Source of the DNA: Nitrospira defluvii
GTDB taxonomy: Bacteria > Nitrospirota > Nitrospiria > Nitrospirales > Nitrospiraceae
Length of the DNA: 64,000 nt
Assembly: GCA_011525625.1 (NCBI GenBank)
Contig: WYAX01000024.1
Location: 62,001 to 126,000 of the forward strand
Direction: 5' to 3'
In this document: positions 35,892 to 43,792 of the stretch, in pieces
How the letters are laid out: every line of letters starts with the position of its first letter
Position numbering within the stretch: the first letter of the stretch is position 1
Program-made: the position numbers and the translations under genes
Notes under the pieces: model-generated
Databases searched by the model: none
What the model was told of the DNA's origin: nothing
What the model saw: the letters and a program-made list of their open reading frames with translations, nothing else

Positions 35892-36604
35892 AGGTGGTGC
35901 TCGATATTGAAACGGTGCAGGCGCCCAAGCACGAATGGGCGCGGATTGCCGGGCGCCGGCTCACCTCCGAGGAGGCTGCCTACGATCAAACCGGGGGCGA
36001 TCTCTTTGCGGTCGGGGAGGCGCAGGCCCAACAGCGCCTGGAAGACGAACTCTACGAGAAGTCGTCCTTCGATGGGACGTTCAGCAAAATTGTCTGCATC
36101 GGCCTTCTGGAGTTTTCCGACAATCTTGAGCCTCGCGGCGCCACCTCCTGGTACGGAGGAAACGAGCAGGAGCTCCTGCGACGATTCTGGAGCCATCTGG
36201 CGCAACTGCGTCCCTCGTTGTTCATTACCCACAACGGCCTCAACTTCGATCTGCCCTTTATCAAAAAGCGATCGATCATCCATCAGGTGAAACCGAGCAT
36301 GGAGATCAATCTGGCGAAGTTTCGGTCGGAGCCTGTCTATGACACCATGGCGATCTGGAGCAATTGGGATAATCGCGGGTGGGTGAAGCTGGACGTGTTG
36401 GCCCGGGCGTTGAACGTCGAAAGCAAGTCCGGAAGCGGCTCGCAAGTGGCGCAGATGTGGGCGGAGGGGCAGGGGCGGGAGATTGCCCTCTATTGCCTGC
36501 AAGATACCTATGTGACCTATGGCTGCTATTGCCGGATGAATTTCCGGCAGCCGATCTCTCGCGAGGTGGTGTTGTTAAGGCCGGAGTTGATCGATGTGGG
36601 GTGA
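35888..36604 (+). CDS. DEDDy 3'-5' exonuclease
   Basis: 238 residues. The three exonuclease motifs are visible: VLDIETV, HNGLNFDLPF and YCLQDTYVTY, where Tyr-x3-Asp makes it the DEDDy type. It overlaps the NUDIX gene by ATGA, so the three genes (mutY-like, mutT-like, exonuclease) probably form one DNA-repair operon. It may remove damaged 3' ends or RNA/DNA nucleotides. A convergent gene ends 14 bases downstream. Confidence 0.85.
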   Translation: MKVVLDIETVQAPKHEWARIAGRRLTSEEAAYDQTGGDLFAVGEAQAQQRLEDELYEKSSFDGTFSKIVCIGLLEFSDNLEPRGATSWYGGNEQELLRRFWSHLAQLRPSLFITHNGLNFDLPFIKKRSIIHQVKPSMEINLAKFRSEPVYDTMAIWSNWDNRGWVKLDVLARALNVESKSGSGSQVAQMWAEGQGREIALYCLQDTYVTYGCYCRMNFRQPISREVVLLRPELIDVG

Positions 36605-36618
36605 GCGCAGCGGCCTGA

Positions 36619-37659
36619 TCAGCGAATGAGTTCGGCCTTGTTCCGGTTGTCCCGTCTGGGCTGTGTCTGCTGAGTATGCTTGACCGCCCGCAGTTCCTTG
36701 TCCTTCGTTTCCAACTGCACCCGCATCGATTCTAAATCGCGTCGGAGGGCGTTGATCTTGGCGTCCTTGCGAGCCATGGCGTCCCGCGTTGCCTGCAATT
36801 CCTGCAGCGTTTCGCTGATTCGAGCATCTTCCACCGGCGGGACGTCGGCCGCGACCTTATCCTCGGCGGGAACCGGCTGGCCGGGACGAAGACTCGCCGG
36901 CCGTTCGTCAGGACGCGCGGGTGCCATCGCCGGCGCAGGCACCACCTTGGCTGGTGTCACTGCGGATGCGACTGTATCCTTGGCTTGGGCCGGACGTGGA
37001 TCGGCATTCTTGGCAAAGAGGCTGTAGTCGATGGCTAACGACTTCAGCTGCTGTCTTCCCTGAACGGTGGCCGGCACCGCCTGTTCGATGCGACCGGCTG
37101 AGGCCGGAGCAATACTCACGGCGCGGGCCGGTCGGCCGCTGCGAAACCATGTCGATTCAACTTTCTGGAGCGTGCCCTGGTGCTCGGTGATGGTGAGGTA
37201 TAACCGGTCGTTGCGAACGTAAAGGGTGCCCGCGGTGGGTTCAACGCCTGACCCTGCCGATGAGGATAGCCGGAAAGCGACCACGTATTCGGGTTGCGCT
37301 TGGGACAAGGCTTGGGCTAGCAGGGGAGCAAGATATCGCACATCCTCATCGCTGAACACTGTCATCGGCTTGCTGCCATCCACGGGCAGATTCGATAGAT
37401 CGGTCGGTGCATCGGAAATCACGACAGCCCGCAGGAGGTCCCGCAGGGTGTCGATTTCCAGAAAACTGGGGTGGGAGGCTTCAAACTCCCAATCGGCGAC
37501 TTCTTCCAGCCGGACGGACGTCTGAGATTGCCCTGCCTGTTGCTGCACAGAGGCGGTTGTGGCTGAACATCCGGCCGCCGTCGCTCCAAGGAAGCTCAAT
37601 CCGAGGATTGCGGAATGCACGGCGGCTGTCAGGGAGGAGCGGGAGCCGTAGATCAGCAT
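36619..37659 (-). CDS. Lipoprotein with C-terminal coiled coil
   Basis: 346 residues. The signal ending LGATAAGC gives a lipoprotein. The middle (SHPSFLEIDTLRDLLRAVVISD, EDVRYLAPLLAQALSQAQPEYVVAFRL) is unnamed, then a proline-rich linker, then a coiled coil (ISETLQELQATRDAMARKDAKINALRRDLESMRVQLE) and a basic tail. This arrangement suits a scaffold or peptidoglycan-associated protein of the envelope. The ATG follows AGGAAG. The function is not known. Confidence 0.65.
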   Translation of the reverse strand: MLIYGSRSSLTAAVHSAILGLSFLGATAAGCSATTASVQQQAGQSQTSVRLEEVADWEFEASHPSFLEIDTLRDLLRAVVISDAPTDLSNLPVDGSKPMTVFSDEDVRYLAPLLAQALSQAQPEYVVAFRLSSSAGSGVEPTAGTLYVRNDRLYLTITEHQGTLQKVESTWFRSGRPARAVSIAPASAGRIEQAVPATVQGRQQLKSLAIDYSLFAKNADPRPAQAKDTVASAVTPAKVVPAPAMAPARPDERPASLRPGQPVPAEDKVAADVPPVEDARISETLQELQATRDAMARKDAKINALRRDLESMRVQLETKDKELRAVKHTQQTQPRRDNRNKAELIR

Positions 37660-37744
37660 AACGGTCTTCCTTCTCGTTGGTTGATGCGCGTAGGAACGGC
37701 GGCGGCGCGGCTTCATGGCGAAGTCGCGAGGAGACGGATCGGCC

Positions 37745-37876
37745 TTACCAGATACCCAGCCCCATCATCACGACGCCGAGGGCCATCCATCCGAAGACCC
37801 CGACGGCGATAATGGTTTCCAGGCTCATTCCCCTAGGGGCTTCTTCTACCTGACTCTGGGCGATCTGTTTCTTCAT
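37745..37876 (-). CDS. 43-residue single-pass membrane protein
   Basis: One membrane helix (LETIIAVGVFGWMALGVVMMGLGIW) follows a polar N-terminus (MKKQIAQSQVEEAPRG), giving a C-terminal-anchored peptide. GAGGACG lies before the ATG. A sigma-54 type promoter (37945-37960) lies about 70 bases upstream. Its length and topology resemble small regulatory membrane peptides. I do not recognise a family. Confidence 0.55.
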   Translation of the reverse strand: MKKQIAQSQVEEAPRGMSLETIIAVGVFGWMALGVVMMGLGIW

Positions 37877-37944
37877 GGCGGGACGTCCTCTGGCCGGATC
37901 GGTGATGGTTCTGTTCTCTTGCTGTTGGTCGCCAGAGTGGACCA

Positions 37945-37960
37945 AGCAAGGCCTATGCCC
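37945..37960 (-). promoter_or_regulatory. Candidate sigma-54 promoter
   Basis: The minus strand reads GGGCATAGGCCTTGCT, which fits TGGCAC-N5-TTGCW at all key positions except the first T; GG and GC are 12 bases apart as required. It would start transcription near 37934, ahead of the small membrane gene at 37876. It shares 14 of 16 bases with the promoter at 43743-43758. Confidence 0.5.
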
Positions 37961-38339
37961 TGATTCCATGGACTTACGGGGCGCGAGTTTTCGACCCGGA
38001 GGAGTCGATCGCTACGATGGGTGTTGTGATTGCTGCGTCCTGCGATGCAGTGAGGACTGCCGTCTAAGCTATTGAAGTTTTAGGGTGGCAATAGGGATCC
38101 ATCAGCCAGGAGGTAATCGTCAATCCGCTCGGGTCGATGGAGCCGGGAGAACAGATGATGTGGATCCCGGTTGTCAGTCTGACGCAGGCGGGCGTCTAAA
38201 ATTTGGCAGCGATTGTTCAGGAGTGGGCAACGATGTCCCCTTGGACCTGCAGCCTGTGCCCGGTGGTTGTGCGATTGTGCGGCAGCGCGCACTGGTGAGA
38301 GACGCAGGGCCGGGGTAGGGCGGGCGAAGGAGGAGGCGT
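37961..38339. other. Intergenic region, no gene seen
   Basis: The region between miaB and the small membrane gene holds short open frames on both strands, none with a plausible start site or protein-like composition. No tRNA-like structure or repeat family was recognised. It presumably contains upstream elements for the sigma-54 type promoter. Confidence 0.3.
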
Positions 38340-39698
38340 TCACGAGAGGGTCGCACCAGGCTCGCGCCGTCCCATGAGCACGGCGGCGCTTCCATCGAGA
38401 ATGGTGATCGGTTGGATGCTACCGAGGGTTACCGGCGCATCGTATTTGTCCCAAATGACATACACCCCGGTATCGGTGCGACCCATCCACTGGTCGGCAG
38501 AGCGTTTCGAATCGCCTTCCACCATCACCGGAAGTGTCCGGCCGATCAATTCACGGTTCAGTCGCGCAGTGACCGGACGTTGCAGGTCGACCAGGCGGCT
38601 GACTCGTTCCCCCTTCACGGCGTCCGGCACATCGTCCGGAAACTTGCGCGCTGCGATGGTGTTCTTGCGTTCCGAATACTTGAACACATAGGCGGAGTGA
38701 TACTGCACCTCTTCAACCACACGATAGGTATCGAGAAACTCTTCTTCGGTTTCGGAACTGAAGCCACAGATTATATCGGTCGTCAGCGCGATGCCGGGAT
38801 GCCTGCGACGGATCGTCGCGGCCAAGTCGAGGTATTCCTTGCGACTGTAGGTGCGATTCATGAGGTCGAGGATGCGATCGTTGCCGGACTGCAGCGGCAA
38901 GTGAATGTGTTTACAGATGTTCGGATGACCCGCGACCGCGTCCAGCAGGGCCGGGGGAAAATCCTTCGGATGCGGGGACGTAAAACGCACACGCTGCACG
39001 CCCGGCACCTCCGCGACGGCCAAAATGAGCCGGGCGAAGTCCCAGTCCTCGTGGCGATACGAGTTCACATTTTGTCCGAGCAGCGTGATCTGGGTATGAC
39101 CGGATTCCACCGAGGCTTCCACCTCGCGCAAGATTCCCTCAGGATTGCGCGAACGTTCGCGACCGCGTGTGTACGGGACCACGCAGAAACTGCAGAAGTT
39201 ATCGCAGCCGCGCATGATCGCGATCCATGCGTTCACGCCGCCGTCGCGCTCCGGCAGGATGTCGTCGTACGTTTCGTACTCCGACAGGTCCACCGCCAGT
39301 CCGCGGCGCGTCAACTGCTCTTCTTCCGAGGTTAAGGCCCTCGTCAGCAGCACGGGCAGTTGCCGGTATCCGTCCGGTCCCACCAACACATCGACGAGGG
39401 GCTGCTTCTCGGTAAGCTCTTCCTTGAGGTTCTGCGCCATGCAGCCCAGCACCCCGACGACCAGCGGACGTTGCGCCTTGACCGCCTTCAACTCCGCCAG
39501 ATGCCCGTAGACCTTGTTGTGGGCGTTCTCCCGGATGGCACAGGTGTTCATCAGCATCACGTCGGCACGTTCACGATCCTCGGTAAACTCGAAGCCGGCC
39601 TTGCGCAACAAGGTGCGGACGAGTTCCGAGTCGTATTCGTTCATCTGGCAGCCGAACGTTTCGATATGCACTGTGTGGGGTTTGGTCGGTCGAGTCAT
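38340..39698 (-). CDS. miaB: tRNA-2-methylthio-N6-dimethylallyladenosine synthase MiaB
   Basis: 452 residues. It adds a methylthio group to N6-isopentenyladenosine-37 of tRNAs. The N-terminal UPF0004 domain has its three cluster cysteines in FGCQMN, NTCAIREN and LGCMAQN; the radical SAM motif is RGCDNFCSFCVVPYTRGRERSR; a TRAM domain ends the protein. Length and motifs are normal. It overlaps the upstream mtaB gene by four bases (ATGA), so the two methylthiotransferases are co-translated. Confidence 0.95.
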   Translation of the reverse strand: MTRPTKPHTVHIETFGCQMNEYDSELVRTLLRKAGFEFTEDRERADVMLMNTCAIRENAHNKVYGHLAELKAVKAQRPLVVGVLGCMAQNLKEELTEKQPLVDVLVGPDGYRQLPVLLTRALTSEEEQLTRRGLAVDLSEYETYDDILPERDGGVNAWIAIMRGCDNFCSFCVVPYTRGRERSRNPEGILREVEASVESGHTQITLLGQNVNSYRHEDWDFARLILAVAEVPGVQRVRFTSPHPKDFPPALLDAVAGHPNICKHIHLPLQSGNDRILDLMNRTYSRKEYLDLAATIRRRHPGIALTTDIICGFSSETEEEFLDTYRVVEEVQYHSAYVFKYSERKNTIAARKFPDDVPDAVKGERVSRLVDLQRPVTARLNRELIGRTLPVMVEGDSKRSADQWMGRTDTGVYVIWDKYDAPVTLGSIQPITILDGSAAVLMGRREPGATLS

Positions 39699-41038
39699 AA
39701 CAATGGCCTGCGTGAGTGGACGGCGGATGGAGCAGCGAGGCGGCCGTAGGCTAGGCCATCCGTCACTCCCGTGACGGTGACGGGGTGGATGGAGCCGGCC
39801 GCGACTGTGTCGGCCGGGACGGCGACGCGAGTGAAATCTCCGGTTGTGCCGGTACGAAAGCCCTCACGCTCACTCTGTTCAAACAGCACCGACTCGGTGC
39901 GGCCGATGTGTCGTTGGTAAAACGCCAGCGCCTTCGTGCGGGACAATTCCGCCAGTGTTTTGCTGCGCTGCCTGATCACGGAGGCCGACACGTGGTCCTC
40001 CAGTCGCATGGCGGCCGTTCCTGGCCTGGATGAGTAGCTGAACACGTGACAATAGGAGAAGGGCAGACGATCGACGGTCTGCTGCGTGTTGGCGAAGGCC
40101 TGTTCGTTTTCGCCGGGGAACCCGACCATGAGGTCTGTGCCGAGACCGAGGTCGGGCATCAGAGAGACGGCTTGGCCGATGAGGTCCTCATAGTCACGGA
40201 CGGTATAGCGCCGGTTCATCGCCTGCAGGATGCGGTCATCGCCGCTTTGCAGGGGAATATGGAGATAGCGGCAGAGTTTCGTCGAGACCGCCATGTGCCG
40301 GAGTAACGCCGGAGAGACTGTTGTCGGCTCGATGGAGGAGATCCTGAGGCGGACGACCTCCGGGATGGCCTCAATCTCACGAATCAGGTCGACCAATTCC
40401 AGCCCGTTAAAAGAGTAGCGGCCGATGTTCACGCCGGTCAGCACCAGTTCTTTGTAGCCGTGGCCGGCCAGTTCGCGCGCTTCCCGCAAGACATCCTCGG
40501 CCACCCGGCTGCGTTCGCGCCCCCGCGCGAAGGGAATCAGGCAAAAACTGCACATGAAATCGCATCCGTCCTGGATTTTCAGCAGCGCCCTGGTCGAGTC
40601 GGAATAGGCGGTGCCGGGGAGGACGAAGTCCTCGCGATCGATCGTTCGGCTATGGCGGAGCTCCGGCTCCGGTTGTTTCCGGAGTTGGTCCGGGGCCGGG
40701 AGATACTCCGGCAGGTTCATTTTGTATTGCGTGCCGACGATCAGGTCGATGCCAGGAACGGTTTGCAGTTGCGCAGCTCCGGTCTGAGCGTAACAACCGG
40801 TGACGGCCACGAAGGCGTTGGGTGAATGGCGCAGGGTCTTGCGGATGGCATAGCGGCAGTCCTTTTCCGCATGTTCCGTGACCGAACAGGTATTCAAAAC
40901 CAGGAGGTCCGTTTCCTTGCCGAACTCGACCAGGCGGTACCCTTGGCGTGTCAGGGTATCGGCTAACATGGCGGTTTCCGACTGGCTGAGACGGCAGCCC
41001 AATGTATGGAGTGAGGCGCGCGGTATGCTGGTGGACAT
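39695..41038 (-). CDS. mtaB: tRNA t6A37 methylthiotransferase MtaB
   Basis: 447 residues. The UPF0004 cysteines lie in TLGCRLSQSE, NTCSVTEHA and VTGCYAQ; LSQSE and NTCSVTEHAEKDC are characteristic of the MtaB branch, which converts t6A to ms2t6A in tRNA. The radical SAM motif is QDGCDFMCSFCLIPFARGRERSR, and a TRAM domain is expected at the C-terminus. It is the first gene of the pair with miaB. Promoter signals are not obvious. Confidence 0.93.
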   Translation of the reverse strand: MSTSIPRASLHTLGCRLSQSETAMLADTLTRQGYRLVEFGKETDLLVLNTCSVTEHAEKDCRYAIRKTLRHSPNAFVAVTGCYAQTGAAQLQTVPGIDLIVGTQYKMNLPEYLPAPDQLRKQPEPELRHSRTIDREDFVLPGTAYSDSTRALLKIQDGCDFMCSFCLIPFARGRERSRVAEDVLREARELAGHGYKELVLTGVNIGRYSFNGLELVDLIREIEAIPEVVRLRISSIEPTTVSPALLRHMAVSTKLCRYLHIPLQSGDDRILQAMNRRYTVRDYEDLIGQAVSLMPDLGLGTDLMVGFPGENEQAFANTQQTVDRLPFSYCHVFSYSSRPGTAAMRLEDHVSASVIRQRSKTLAELSRTKALAFYQRHIGRTESVLFEQSEREGFRTGTTGDFTRVAVPADTVAAGSIHPVTVTGVTDGLAYGRLAAPSAVHSRRPLL

Positions 41039-41192
41039 CGTGGGCGATTATAAGAGGGCAGGTGTTCGATCGGCAAGCTGAACGAGGCGTGAAAATAATC
41101 GGCCTGCGCTTGAACCGGTCAGCTTGAACAGGCTATAGGTGGGTGGTAGCATGAGCCAGATGTCCACGCCTGAGAGTTGGCCGGATGTTGGA

Positions 41193-41603
41193 ATGATGAC
41201 GAACCGCCGCTTTGCCGCCCTTCTGTTTCTTGCCATCTTGCTTGCGTTTCCCCCGGTCCGCGCTTGGTCTATGGACCCACTCCCGTCGGAGCCCGACGTC
41301 AATAGCCGTCTCGACGAACTCTACGACCATGAAACGAGGATGTTCATCATGCTCTATTCGTTGCATGGCGACGGCAAGGTCGACTATGTGACGGGGCGGT
41401 TGGTGCAGGAATATACGAGGAGCAACTACGGAAACCCGGTCTACTATACCGAACAGCATCCGCTTTTCTACTGGTGGAACCACACGATGTTCAACGACCC
41501 CGATCAGGACGGGGTCAACGGGAACGAACAGGTCTACCAGGAAAATATCGAATTCGACGTGGCGCGATATAAGCCCTGTCTCTTTAACGGCCAACCCTGT
41601 TAA
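41193..41603 (+). CDS. Secreted EF-hand-like protein
   Basis: 136 residues. MTNRRFAALLFLAILLAFPPVRAWS is a signal peptide. Two calcium-binding-type loops follow: LHGDGKVDYV and DPDQDGVNGNE, the second of which has the DxDxDG pattern of EF-hands or dockerin-like repeats. Aromatic residues are frequent (YYTEQHPLFYWWNHTMF). The upstream frame begins at a GTG at 41139; the start is not certain, and the methionine giving the best signal peptide was used. It is convergent with the Usp gene across a large palindrome. Confidence 0.55.
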   Translation: MMTNRRFAALLFLAILLAFPPVRAWSMDPLPSEPDVNSRLDELYDHETRMFIMLYSLHGDGKVDYVTGRLVQEYTRSNYGNPVYYTEQHPLFYWWNHTMFNDPDQDGVNGNEQVYQENIEFDVARYKPCLFNGQPC

Positions 41604-41733
41604 GCCCGGCTGCTCAGGAAGGCCGCCAGCGGCGTTCTCTGTCGCACGCCTCCTTGCGACGTACCTAGAAGGTACGCCTCAGTCGCCGTGCTCCCTGCGG
41701 CCTTGCCGGACGACCTGGCTGAGCAGCCCGGCC
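41604..41733. repeat. 130-base imperfect palindromic element between convergent genes
   Basis: The outer arms (about GCCCGGCTGCTCAG and the complement of CTGAGCAGCCCGGC) pair with one mismatch, inner segments such as AAGGCCGCCAGC pair loosely with the right arm, and the centre contains GTACCTAGAAGGTAC. It lies exactly between two convergent stop codons. I have seen similar elements in Nitrospira intergenic regions from memory, which I cannot check here. It may be a repeat family or a bidirectional terminator. Confidence 0.6.
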
Positions 41734-41768
41734 TGCACACCGGTCTCTCCTTTCCACACCCCGCTCGA

Positions 41769-42632
41769 TCACTCAAATACCAGCACCTGACAGGGCGCTC
41801 GATGCAACACCGCATGGGACACACTTCCCAGCACGAACCGGGTGATGCCTTGCCTCGCGTGAGAGCCGACCAGAATCAGATCGACCCGTAGCTTTTCCGC
41901 CTCATGAAGAATCATGGTCAGTGGAACGCCCAACAGGCTGGTCGCGCGAGTCGTATACCCGAGCGCGCGTAGTTTCACCGCAACATCCTCGACGAAGTCT
42001 TGAGCATGGCGAAGGGCTTGCCCTTCGAGTTGCTCCGCGGCCGTACTGTCCACGGGCCAGGGCGGGCGCGTCGGCGGGAGCACGGTCAGCAGGTTCAGGT
42101 TGACCGGCTCGTGAAAGGGCTGTTTCGCCAGAAATCGCACTGCCGCTTCTGCGTCCGCGGTTCCTTGCAGCGGGAGGAGGACATCCTTCAAGCTGCGAAG
42201 GGAACCTTGCAAAATCAGTTTGGCGCAAGGCGCCATGCTCAGTACCCGGTGGGACACGCTGCCGAACAATCTCTCCTTCACCGGCCCGAGCCCCCTGGCT
42301 CCCATGACGATGAGGTCGACGTGGCGCGATTCGGCGATTGCGACGATATGTTCTGCCGGCGATCCGACCTCCAGGAGTTTCGTGACCGGCCCGCTGTGCA
42401 ATGGGAGAAGGGACTGCACCCGCGTCAACAACTGCTCGCCGTCTTCCTTCATGCTGCGTTCCAACTGGGCATACAATTCCTGCGCGACCTCGGGCATCAT
42501 CAAGGGATAGGCCGGTTTCGGCGCGTCGACGACATGCAGGAGCGTAAGGTCGTCGGCCCGGCGGAGATATTTAAGGGCGCGAACGCCCTCGTAGGAATGG
42601 TCCGATCCATCGACTGCCAGCAGGGTCTTCAT
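41769..42632 (-). CDS. Tandem universal stress protein (UspA)
   Basis: 287 residues with two Usp domains in one chain. The first begins MKTLLAVDGSDHSYEGVRAL, with nucleotide-binding GARGLGPVKERLFGSVSHRVL; the second ends GSHARQGITRFVLGSVSHAVLHRAPCQVLVFE. Both ATP-binding signatures G-x2-G-x9-G(S/T) are present. It is a cytoplasmic stress and metabolic regulator. AAAGGAG is placed before the ATG. It follows the hydrolase gene by ten bases, in the leftward sigma-54 unit. Confidence 0.9.
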   Translation of the reverse strand: MKTLLAVDGSDHSYEGVRALKYLRRADDLTLLHVVDAPKPAYPLMMPEVAQELYAQLERSMKEDGEQLLTRVQSLLPLHSGPVTKLLEVGSPAEHIVAIAESRHVDLIVMGARGLGPVKERLFGSVSHRVLSMAPCAKLILQGSLRSLKDVLLPLQGTADAEAAVRFLAKQPFHEPVNLNLLTVLPPTRPPWPVDSTAAEQLEGQALRHAQDFVEDVAVKLRALGYTTRATSLLGVPLTMILHEAEKLRVDLILVGSHARQGITRFVLGSVSHAVLHRAPCQVLVFE

Positions 42633-42642
42633 GGGGGCTCCT

Positions 42643-43299
42643 TTACGCTGAGGATGCGGGAGTGAGGTGTTGTTCGAACCAATGCAAGGCTTCACGAGCC
42701 ACCTGTTCGAGCGTGCCTGGTTCTTCGAACAGATGGCTCGCACCGGGAATCACGATGAGTTGCTTCTCGCACGTGAGTTGCGCGAGCGCCGCCTCATTCA
42801 TGTCGATGACGGGGCCGTCGTCGCCGCCCACGAGCAGCAGCGTCGGTGCGGCGACCCGGCTGAGGTAGGAACCTGCCAGGTCCGGTCGTCCGCCTCGTGA
42901 CACCACTGCGTCCACGGCCTGGGGCCTCCGCGCCGCTGCTTGCAAGGCTGCCGCAGCTCCCGTGCTCGCACCGAAGTATCCGGCCCTCAATCCGCTGGTC
43001 GGGCGATGTGTGGCCAACCAGGTTTGGGCCAGCAGGAGTCGGTCGGTCAGCAGGTCGATATTGAAGACCTTCCGTCGATCGTCGGCCTCGTCGGGGGTGA
43101 GGAGATCCAGCAGCAGGGTGGCAAAGCCGCCGGTTTCTAGGACACGGGCCACGTATTGATTACGCGGGCTGAATCGGCCGCTGCCGCTGCCATGAGCAAA
43201 GGCCACGACCCCTGTCGCGTGGTCGGGAATGCTCAGAATGCCGTCCAGACCGACCCCTTCGCCGGTGATCGTGATCTGAGTCTTGTTGTTCTGGTGCAT
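42643..43299 (-). CDS. Dienelactone-hydrolase-like alpha/beta hydrolase
   Basis: 218 residues. The nucleophile elbow is GASTG (GYFGASTGAAAAL), the acid is in LLVGGDDGPV and the base in PGASHLFEEPG, giving a complete Ser-Asp-His triad. The oxyanion region is VAFAHGSGSGR. The family hydrolyses esters or acts on phosphoribosyl groups; substrate unknown. It starts 37 bases after a 31-residue membrane protein gene and lies ten bases before a tandem Usp gene. Confidence 0.85.
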   Translation of the reverse strand: MHQNNKTQITITGEGVGLDGILSIPDHATGVVAFAHGSGSGRFSPRNQYVARVLETGGFATLLLDLLTPDEADDRRKVFNIDLLTDRLLLAQTWLATHRPTSGLRAGYFGASTGAAAALQAAARRPQAVDAVVSRGGRPDLAGSYLSRVAAPTLLLVGGDDGPVIDMNEAALAQLTCEKQLIVIPGASHLFEEPGTLEQVAREALHWFEQHLTPASSA

Positions 43300-43336
43300 A
43301 GGTCACACGTCGGACCCGTTCGAGGCCGACGACCGC

Positions 43337-43432
43337 TCAATGACAGTCCGTCGGGCAGAAGAAGATCACGTAGATCGCAACGGCGATCCCCACTAAGACC
43401 GCTCCCAGCAACAGCCACTGTGTTCGCGACAT
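43337..43432 (-). CDS. 31-residue membrane peptide
   Basis: MSRTQWLLLGAVLVGIAVAI continues to YVIFFCPTDCH: one membrane helix and a short tail with two cysteines (CPTDC) on the outer or inner face. AAAGGATG lies about six to eight bases before the ATG, and a sigma-54 type promoter lies just upstream (43460-43475). It heads the leftward unit with the hydrolase and tandem Usp. No known family. Confidence 0.6.
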   Translation of the reverse strand: MSRTQWLLLGAVLVGIAVAIYVIFFCPTDCH

Positions 43433-43459
43433 AGGTGTCATCCTTTCAACGGTTCACTG

Positions 43460-43475
43460 AGCAAGACAAATGCCA
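43460..43475 (-). promoter_or_regulatory. Sigma-54 promoter, leftward unit
   Basis: The minus strand reads TGGCATTTGTCTTGCT, matching TGGCAC-N5-TTGCW except for one base at the least conserved position. The GG and GC elements are 12 bases apart. Transcription would start near 43450, just ahead of the ribosome site of the 31-residue membrane peptide at 43432. Confidence 0.7.
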
Positions 43476-43612
43476 TTTGAGGACGCGAGCCGGGTTGCCG
43501 CTTCGCCTGCCGGCGTGCACGCAGCAGGCCGTGACTGAACTCGATCCAGCGAAACAGACTCATCCTGAGGCCTGTCCCATCCGGCGTCAGCTTTGAGAAC
43601 TCTGTGGCGTTG

Positions 43613-43642
43613 TGCTACAGGATACGAATCTCTGCTGTAGCA
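43613..43642. promoter_or_regulatory. Inverted repeat, likely enhancer-binding-protein site
   Basis: TGCTACAG and CTGTAGCA form a perfect 8-base inverted repeat with 14 bases between the arms. It lies 101 bases upstream of the rightward -24 element (43743) and 138 bases from the leftward one (43475), the distance used by sigma-54 activators. One site could serve both directions. Confidence 0.5.
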
Positions 43643-43742
43643 GGACACCACCGGCAGAGAGCAGAGGGCGACTCGGCATAACGAATCACCTATGAAACCT
43701 AGGAATTCCTGAAGGATTCCTGTCAGCATCCAGGCCGCAGTA

Positions 43743-43758
43743 TGGCATTGGCCTTGCT
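43743..43758 (+). promoter_or_regulatory. Sigma-54 promoter, rightward unit
   Basis: TGGCATTGGCCTTGCT matches TGGCAC-N5-TTGCW except at one weakly conserved base, with GG and GC 12 bases apart. Transcription would start near 43769, 24 bases before the Usp ATG at 43793, whose ribosome site is GGAGGTG. Confidence 0.7.
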
Positions 43759-43792
43759 GATGTCTAGACACGACGCCTGTCCTGGAGGTGCG

